Shown piece after piece: positions 59,837 through 64,000 of a stretch of 64,000 nucleotides of DNA. The stretch's first letter is position 1. Each line of letters starts with the position of its first letter. The DNA lies in contig JADJQU010000010.1 of the NCBI GenBank assembly GCA_016712565.1, forward strand, positions 1-64,000, written 5' to 3'. The translations under genes and the position numbers were made by a program. The notes beneath the pieces were generated by a model. The model was not told the origin of the DNA. It was given only the letters and a program-made list of their open reading frames with translations, and did not search any database. Origin of the DNA: Planctomycetota bacterium (GTDB lineage: Bacteria; Planctomycetota; UBA1135; GCA-002686595).

Positions 59837-61234
59837 ATGGTCCGCACCGCCCTCGTCCAGACCTACCACCCCTACACGCAGTTCACCCACGTCCACCCGC
59901 TCGGGATCATGATGATCGCGGCGCTGGCGCGGGAACGGCACCCGGACGTGCACATCCTCGACATGAAGGTCGAGGACTGGACGCCCACGCGCTGCGCGGA
60001 CGAGTTGGAGCGCCTCAAACCCGACGTCGTGGGCCTGTCGGCCATGACCTACGAGGCGGGCTGCATGCACGAGCTCGCGCGCGAGATCAAGCGCCGACTC
60101 CCGGACGCCTTGGTGGTCTGCGGCGGGCCCCACCCCAGTGTCGCCGACGAGGACGTCATGAAGGACCCGGCGGTCGACTTCGTCGTGCGCGGCGAGGGCG
60201 AGATCACCTTCGCCGAGGTGCTCGACGGAATCGTCGCTGGCCGCAGCGACTGGAGCGACTGCGCCGGGATCAACTGGCGCCGCGCGGACGGCACGAGCGT
60301 GCGCAACGTGGACCGCCCGCCGCCCCAGGATCTCTCCCTGCTGCCCTTCCCCGCCTGGGACCTGATCGACCACGCCAAGTACCACCTCGTGCCGCGCGGC
60401 GGCGTGATCTACGCCCACAAGGAATTCGCGACGATGTTCTCGTCGCGCGCCTGCCCCTGGCGCTGCACGTACTGCCACAATTCGTACGGCAAGACCTTCC
60501 GCGAGCGCAGCGCGGAGCACGTGCTGGCCGAGATCGACCTCCTGGTGAAGCAGCACGGCGTGAAGGAGCTCGTCTTCATGGACGACATCTTCAACTTCAA
60601 GCCGGAGCGCGCCAAGAAGATCGCCCGCGGGCTGATCGAGCGCAACTACAAGCTCGCGCTGACCTTCCCCAATGGCTTCCGCGGCGACATCCTCGACGAG
60701 GAGCTGGTGCTGCTGCTCAAGCAGGCGGGCATGTACCGCTGCATGGTGGCGGTCGAGAGCGCCTCCCCGCGCATCCAGAAGGTGATGAAGAAGAACCTGA
60801 AGATCGACAAGGTCAAGAAGATCGTCGACTTCATCGCCGCCCAGGGCGTCATGGTGCACGGTGCCTTCATGCTGGGCTTTCCCACGGAGACCGAGGACGA
60901 GATGCGCGCCACGATCGACTGGGCCGCGGGCTCGTCGTTCCACACCGCGGCCTTCTTCCGCGTGATTCCATTCAAGGGCACCGAGTTGTTCACGCAGGTC
61001 GAGCACGCCGGCTTCGCGCTGCCGACCGACTGGTCGGCCTACGAACCCTACGAGACGAACATCAACCTCTCGACGGTCCCCGAGCAACGCATCTTCAAGC
61101 TGCGCAAGCAGGCCTACCGCCGCTTCTACTGGAACCCCGGCCGCATGTTCCGGATCTTCAGGCTGATCCCCAACAAGGCCACGATGATCCCCTTCCTGAC
61201 GTTGCTCTTCGCGCGCCGGGCCTACGCGCGCTGA
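59837..61234 (+). CDS. B12-binding radical SAM protein (P-methylase/HpnP-like order)
   Basis: The 465-residue protein has a B12-type Rossmann domain with VQTYHPYTQFTHVHPLG, the GLSAMTYEAG and VVCGGPHPSV loops and DFVVRGEGE. The SAM core carries CPWRCTYC near residue 207 and VESASPRI. The C-terminus is basic and hydrophobic (RMFRIFRLIPNKATMIPFLTLL) and may touch the membrane. I chose the ATG at 59837 rather than the one 15 nt upstream, which overlaps a TAGGAT box. A small orphan gene follows 47 nt downstream. The substrate is unknown. Confidence 0.86.
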   Translation: MVRTALVQTYHPYTQFTHVHPLGIMMIAALARERHPDVHILDMKVEDWTPTRCADELERLKPDVVGLSAMTYEAGCMHELAREIKRRLPDALVVCGGPHPSVADEDVMKDPAVDFVVRGEGEITFAEVLDGIVAGRSDWSDCAGINWRRADGTSVRNVDRPPPQDLSLLPFPAWDLIDHAKYHLVPRGGVIYAHKEFATMFSSRACPWRCTYCHNSYGKTFRERSAEHVLAEIDLLVKQHGVKELVFMDDIFNFKPERAKKIARGLIERNYKLALTFPNGFRGDILDEELVLLLKQAGMYRCMVAVESASPRIQKVMKKNLKIDKVKKIVDFIAAQGVMVHGAFMLGFPTETEDEMRATIDWAAGSSFHTAAFFRVIPFKGTELFTQVEHAGFALPTDWSAYEPYETNINLSTVPEQRIFKLRKQAYRRFYWNPGRMFRIFRLIPNKATMIPFLTLLFARRAYAR

Positions 61235-61241
61235 CGGGCCG

Positions 61242-61269
61242 TTGCCGGCGAAAGGCGCGGGCGTAGGAT
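61242..61269 (+). promoter_or_regulatory. Promoter-like pair before orphan gene 61282
   Basis: TTGCCG (61242-61247), a 16-nt spacer and TAGGAT (61264-61269) end 12 nt before the ATG, leaving a leader of about five nucleotides. Confidence 0.45.
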
Positions 61270-61281
61270 GGGCGGCGGCCC

Positions 61282-61740
61282 ATGCTCTCCGTCGTCCCCA
61301 AGCATCTCTTCTCCTGGGATTGCGACCTCTGCCAGGGCGAGACGCTCGTCGGCACGCTCGAACTTGCCCCGTGGAGCGAGAGCGCGGCGTTCCGTGCCCA
61401 GGGTCGCACCTGGCAGCTGGGCCGCGAGGGCTGGTTCCACGGCCGGTACTTCCTGCGCCAGAACGGCCGCACGCTGGCCACGGCGGAGAAGGAGAACATC
61501 CTGCTGCGCGAGTTCGAGGTGCGCTGCGACGCCGAGACGTACCAGTGGCACGCCCGGATGCCCTTGATGCGGGCCTTCGTCCTGGAGCAGGGGGGTGCCC
61601 AGGTCGGCAGCATGGTCCCCGAGGCGCTGTTCACGCGCCGGGCCGAGGTCCTGCTTCCCGAAGGGCTGTCGGTGGAGCGCAAGGCCTTCCTGATCTGGCT
61701 CGCACTGCTGATGTGGCGCCGCGAACACCGACGCGTCTGA
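61282..61740 (+). CDS. Small protein of unknown function, possibly LURP-one/tubby-like fold
   Basis: The 152-residue protein has no signal peptide. It is built of short strands (SWDCDLCQGETLVGTLEL, FHGRYFLRQNGRTLATAEK) and ends with a hydrophobic helix (FLIWLALLMWRRE) that could lie on the membrane. A CDLC pair near residues 14-17 is the only metal-like motif. The strand pattern is reminiscent of LURP-one/tubby-like proteins, but I do not claim homology. It has its own promoter-like box. Confidence 0.6.
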   Translation: MLSVVPKHLFSWDCDLCQGETLVGTLELAPWSESAAFRAQGRTWQLGREGWFHGRYFLRQNGRTLATAEKENILLREFEVRCDAETYQWHARMPLMRAFVLEQGGAQVGSMVPEALFTRRAEVLLPEGLSVERKAFLIWLALLMWRREHRRV

Positions 61741-61762
61741 CCGCCCGAGCCTGGTCCCGCGC

Positions 61763-61768
61763 TACGCT
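61763..61768 (+). promoter_or_regulatory. Putative -10 box (TACGCT)
   Basis: GCTACGCTGCC lies 12 nt before the ATG at 61781, just after the stop of the preceding gene. It fits the GCTANNCTGC pattern. Confidence 0.4.
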
Positions 61769-61780
61769 GCCCCCCTCCCC

Positions 61781-62431
61781 ATGGCGTCCCCGATCCGCCC
61801 TCGCTGGCAGCGCGCGTTCAGGAGCCCGTTCTTCTGGGCGCCATTCCTCCTGGCGCTCGTGTTTCACCCGGGCATTCCTCTGACGGCGCTGCTGTGGACG
61901 GACTTCGAGGCGATCCGCGAACACGCGCTGCAGAGCAGCGTGCGCGCGCGCCAGGTGGAACCGGGCGTGCTCGAGGTGGACTACCAGGTGGTGGTCATGC
62001 AGGCCCTGTTCGCCCGCGACACGGACGACGGCCGGCGCCACGCTCGGCTGCGGCTCCAGGACCTGCCGACCACCGAGCATGCGCTCACACCCGCTGCCCG
62101 ATTCGTGGATCCCAGCACCCCAGTCCACCGTCCACAGGGCTTCCTCCCGGTGTACGACACCACCGCCCAGGTGCCCGCCTGGGTGCTGCCGGAGGAAGAG
62201 TGCATCCTGTTGCGCGAAGGTCCCCATTGGAAGCCCGCCAGTCCGGCGGCGGGGACGGATCCGCGGGTCGCGACCATGGACTTGGGGCTGTGGCGCGAGG
62301 GGCCGCTGCCCGGACGGACCGTGATCCGCATCGTGGGGACGCCGATCTGCCTCGCGGCCGACCTGTTCGGCCTGCCGCGCATCGCGCTGGCGGCCTTCGG
62401 ATGGGGCCGGGCGATGCGCAGGATCCACTGA
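61781..62431 (+). CDS. Membrane-associated protein of unknown function
   Basis: The 216-residue protein has a basic N-terminus followed by a hydrophobic stretch (FFWAPFLLALVFHPGIPLTALLW in part) near residues 17-40, a polar domain and a short hydrophobic C-terminus (IALAAFGWGRAMRRIH). The arrangement suggests one or two membrane passes with the middle outside. No family is recognised. It lies 40 nt after another orphan gene but has its own TACGCT box, so the two may be independent units. Confidence 0.65.
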   Translation: MASPIRPRWQRAFRSPFFWAPFLLALVFHPGIPLTALLWTDFEAIREHALQSSVRARQVEPGVLEVDYQVVVMQALFARDTDDGRRHARLRLQDLPTTEHALTPAARFVDPSTPVHRPQGFLPVYDTTAQVPAWVLPEEECILLREGPHWKPASPAAGTDPRVATMDLGLWREGPLPGRTVIRIVGTPICLAADLFGLPRIALAAFGWGRAMRRIH

Positions 62432-62480
62432 GAGGGGGCTCTCTCCGTGGCTCGAGACCACCGTCCGCGGGCCCGTCGGC

Positions 62481-62486
62481 TACACT
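62481..62486 (+). promoter_or_regulatory. Leaderless-type -10 box (TACACT) of the YebC-family gene
   Basis: GCTACACTGCGCCC ends directly at the ATG at 62493, with 6 nt after TACACT. No Shine-Dalgarno sequence is present. The -35 position is poor. Confidence 0.5.
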
Positions 62487-62492
62487 GCGCCC

Positions 62493-63206
62493 ATGGGTCG
62501 ACAATGGCTGCAGAAGAAGCGGGACATCAACGCCAACAAACGCTCGAAGATCACGAGCAAGCTGGTGCGAGAAATCACCATCGCGGCCAAGTTGGGCGCC
62601 CCCGATCCCGGCATGAACGCGCGCCTGGCGGTGGCCGTCGAGGCCGCGCGCAAGCAGTCCGTGTCCAACGACGTGATCTCGCGCGCCATCAAGAAGGTGG
62701 CGGGCGGCGGTGACGGGGCGGCGGAGCTCGCCCTGGTCACCTACGAGGGCATGTCGCCCCAGGGCGTGCCCGTGATCATCGAGTGCCTGACCGACAACCG
62801 CAATCGCACGGCGCCCGACATGCGCGCGCTGTTCCGCGCGGGCCAGCTCGGCGCGAAGGTCATGTTCTTCTTCGACCACGTGGGGATCATCGAGGCGACC
62901 CACGCCACGGCGGGGCTCGACCTGGAAACCGTGGCGATCGAGGCGGGCGCCCAGGACTTCGAGGGCACCGAGGAGGGCGGCGGGGACGAGGACGAGGGCA
63001 GCGCGGCCCGCTTCTACACCGATCCCAAGGACCTCGATGCGGCGACGGCGCACCTGCGCGCCAACGGCTGGTCCGTGGTCCAGTCGGAAATGGGCTACCG
63101 GCCGAAGGAGCCCGCCAAGCTCGCCCCGGAGGTTCGTGAAGCCCACGAGGAGTTCCTCGAGACCATCGACGACCACGACGACTGCCACCGCATCTACACG
63201 GCCTGA
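62493..63206 (+). CDS. YebC/PmpR-family DNA-binding regulator or ribosome-rescue factor
   Basis: The 237-residue protein matches the YebC family: the basic N-terminus RQWLQKKRDINANKRSK, TIAAKLGAPDPGMN, NDVISRAIKK, the GMSPQGVPVIIECLTDNRNRT block and the acidic C-terminal domain. Members regulate transcription or relieve ribosome stalling at poly-proline stretches. An extra Gly/Glu/Asp-rich insert near residues 155-170 (EEGGGDEDEG) is unusual. The gene is monocistronic with a leaderless-type start. Confidence 0.9.
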   Translation: MGRQWLQKKRDINANKRSKITSKLVREITIAAKLGAPDPGMNARLAVAVEAARKQSVSNDVISRAIKKVAGGGDGAAELALVTYEGMSPQGVPVIIECLTDNRNRTAPDMRALFRAGQLGAKVMFFFDHVGIIEATHATAGLDLETVAIEAGAQDFEGTEEGGGDEDEGSAARFYTDPKDLDAATAHLRANGWSVVQSEMGYRPKEPAKLAPEVREAHEEFLETIDDHDDCHRIYTA

Positions 63207-63301
63207 CGCGACGGACCCGAGCCCCCCCCTCTCCGGCGGCCTAGCGTGCTTCGGCGCTCCTGGGCGCGCCTTCCCACGCTCGCGCGCGCGACGGGAGTTT
63301 C

Positions 63302-63508
63302 TCAGCGCACGGCCAGTGTCCTGATCCAGAAGTACGCCGACAAACTCGGCCCGCCTGCGGCTTCCTGGCGGCGTTGCCGCTTCTCCTTGCGACGGCCGAT
63401 TTCGACCACGCTCAGCTCCCTCTGCATGTTGCGCGAGGCCCTCGGACGGCCGGTGCTACGGTGCTTGCCGCTTCCGCGCGGGCGACCGGGACCACGGCGC
63501 CGGGGCAC
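63302..63508 (-). CDS. Possible small basic protein with AT-hook-like motif (doubtful)
   Basis: This 68-codon frame lies in the 329-bp gap between the yebC-family gene and the secreted-protein gene. It encodes an Arg/Gly/Lys-rich start (RRRGPGRPRGSGK, an AT-hook-like GRPRG), then SVVEIGRRKEKRQRRQEAAGG. Arg-rich frames are common by chance in such GC-rich DNA. The start is only 28 nt downstream of the secreted-protein stop. I give it low confidence; nothing else in this gap is recognisable. Confidence 0.25.
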   Translation of the reverse strand: MPRRRGPGRPRGSGKHRSTGRPRASRNMQRELSVVEIGRRKEKRQRRQEAAGGPSLSAYFWIRTLAVR

Positions 63509-63535
63509 GGTCCGTCGACGCCCCCAGGCGCCGAA

Positions 63536-64000
63536 TCACGGCAGGAAATCGACCCGGACCGCGCTGGTGAGGTTGGAGCCCTGGCCGCAAGGACCTTGGT
63601 TGTCGCGGAACCACGCCTGGAAATTCCAACTCGAGCCGGGCGTGATCCACCCGGTCGGACCGAACTGCTCGATCGAGCGTTTCGGAATGTTCGCGCCGAG
63701 CTCCAGGATCCCAAACGGAGCGGCCGATTGCCCCGGCTTGAAGCGGTAGATGTTTGCGCCGCCGATGCAAAGCTGGCCGTCACCCAGGGGGCTCATGGCG
63801 GTTCCGCCGCCCATCAGGAAGATCCCGATCGCCTGGGTCGGGAGCCAGGTTGCCTGAAGCCGAAGATCGGACGCCGAAAGGCTGCTCGAGCCCGAGGCGG
63901 AGAGAATGCCGCCCATGCCCCGCGACGTCTTGCACCCGCCGAAGTTGTCGTGGTTGCCGCAAGGTCCCGCCGAAGCGCAGGCACAGAACTGGACCGCTTC
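63536..64000 (-). CDS. Secreted planctomycete-type protein, 5' part beyond the window
   Basis: The frame is open to the window end, so only the last ~154 residues are visible. They start with VQFCACASAGPCGNHDNFGG, continue ASDLRLQATWLPTQAIGIF and LGDGQLCIGGANIYRF, and end with GSSWNFQAWFRDNQG and NLTSAVRVDFLP. This C-terminal module, with paired Cys and a WNFQ-W-RD motif, is one I associate with secreted planctomycete proteins of unknown function. The signal peptide and most of the protein are outside. It is probably a different family from the secreted protein at 58389. Confidence 0.8.
   Translation of the reverse strand, partial: EAVQFCACASAGPCGNHDNFGGCKTSRGMGGILSASGSSSLSASDLRLQATWLPTQAIGIFLMGGGTAMSPLGDGQLCIGGANIYRFKPGQSAAPFGILELGANIPKRSIEQFGPTGWITPGSSWNFQAWFRDNQGPCGQGSNLTSAVRVDFLP

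Noticed and set aside
1..64000. tRNA, rRNA or riboswitch genes
   Set aside because: Looking for tRNA-like T-loop strings found only coding context (for example GTTCGAATCC near 17460 inside the MDR gene). Nothing fits a clover-leaf or known riboswitch core by eye.

Overview
The window is very GC-rich and densely coded, with strong G/C preference at third codon positions and long antisense open frames as a by-product. There is no rRNA, tRNA, transposase, phage or CRISPR locus. Two secreted proteins (58389-59480 and the partial one at 63536-64000) have the low-complexity, Cys/Gly/Asn-rich secreted architecture I associate with deep-branching Planctomycetota. With the HEAT-repeat exported proteins, the type III PKS cluster and the many B12-radical SAM genes, this points to an uncultured planctomycete-like lineage. 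That placement is an inference, not a measurement.

Layout. 1-2.4 kb: end of a B12-radical SAM gene facing a cyclodeaminase-like/gpmA pair. 2.9-8 kb: a glycogen-synthase-like protein with altered catalytic motifs, a ROK sugar kinase and an ABC-2 exporter pair. 8-12 kb: glcDEF glycolate oxidase. 12-16.3 kb: a YfhO-type membrane protein and an SGNH-fold protein on the minus strand. 16.6-21.1 kb: enoyl-CoA hydratase, a zinc-less MDR reductase, a 3-hydroxyacyl-CoA dehydrogenase and two similar membrane-anchored orphans. 21.1-27.1 kb: a minus-strand surface-glycan operon (degenerate AlkP-fold protein, GT2, a fused glutaminase/PP-loop sugar amidotransferase, flippase). 27.2-30.4 kb: HEAT-VWA protein and 5'-nucleotidase. 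30.5-35 kb: a GT39 gene, then a type III PKS/ICMT/FAD-oxygenase trio resembling the SrsABC phenolic-lipid pathway. 35.1-37.3 kb: Trk/Ktr potassium uptake. 37.4-45.5 kb: two lipoproteins, a TPR-zincin fusion, a second GT39, a DUF4139 protein and HrpB. 45.5-51.4 kb: a minus-strand run with an M1 aminopeptidase, a frameshifted MFS transporter, a small monooxygenase and a large HEAT protein. 51.5-55.8 kb: a 180-bp palindromic element, a two-component system and a TlpA/thioredoxin-like gene interrupted by an in-frame UGA. 55.8-64 kb: two divergent B12-radical SAM genes separated by an AlkD-like gene and a secreted protein, two orphans, a YebC-family regulator and the end of another secreted protein.

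The most interesting item is the thioredoxin-like gene at 54621-55751. Its active site reads W-UGA-G-P-C and the UGA is followed at once by a perfect 7-bp hairpin, so it is best read as a selenoprotein (WUGPC in place of WCGPC). Other unusual signals are a recurring TANNNT element only 6-13 nt before start codons (a leaderless-type architecture), a 14-bp repeat that triplicates a start codon in three frames, a 180-bp palindrome with perfect 23-bp ends, a 29-bp direct repeat between the divergent radical SAM genes, and several enzymes with missing catalytic residues.
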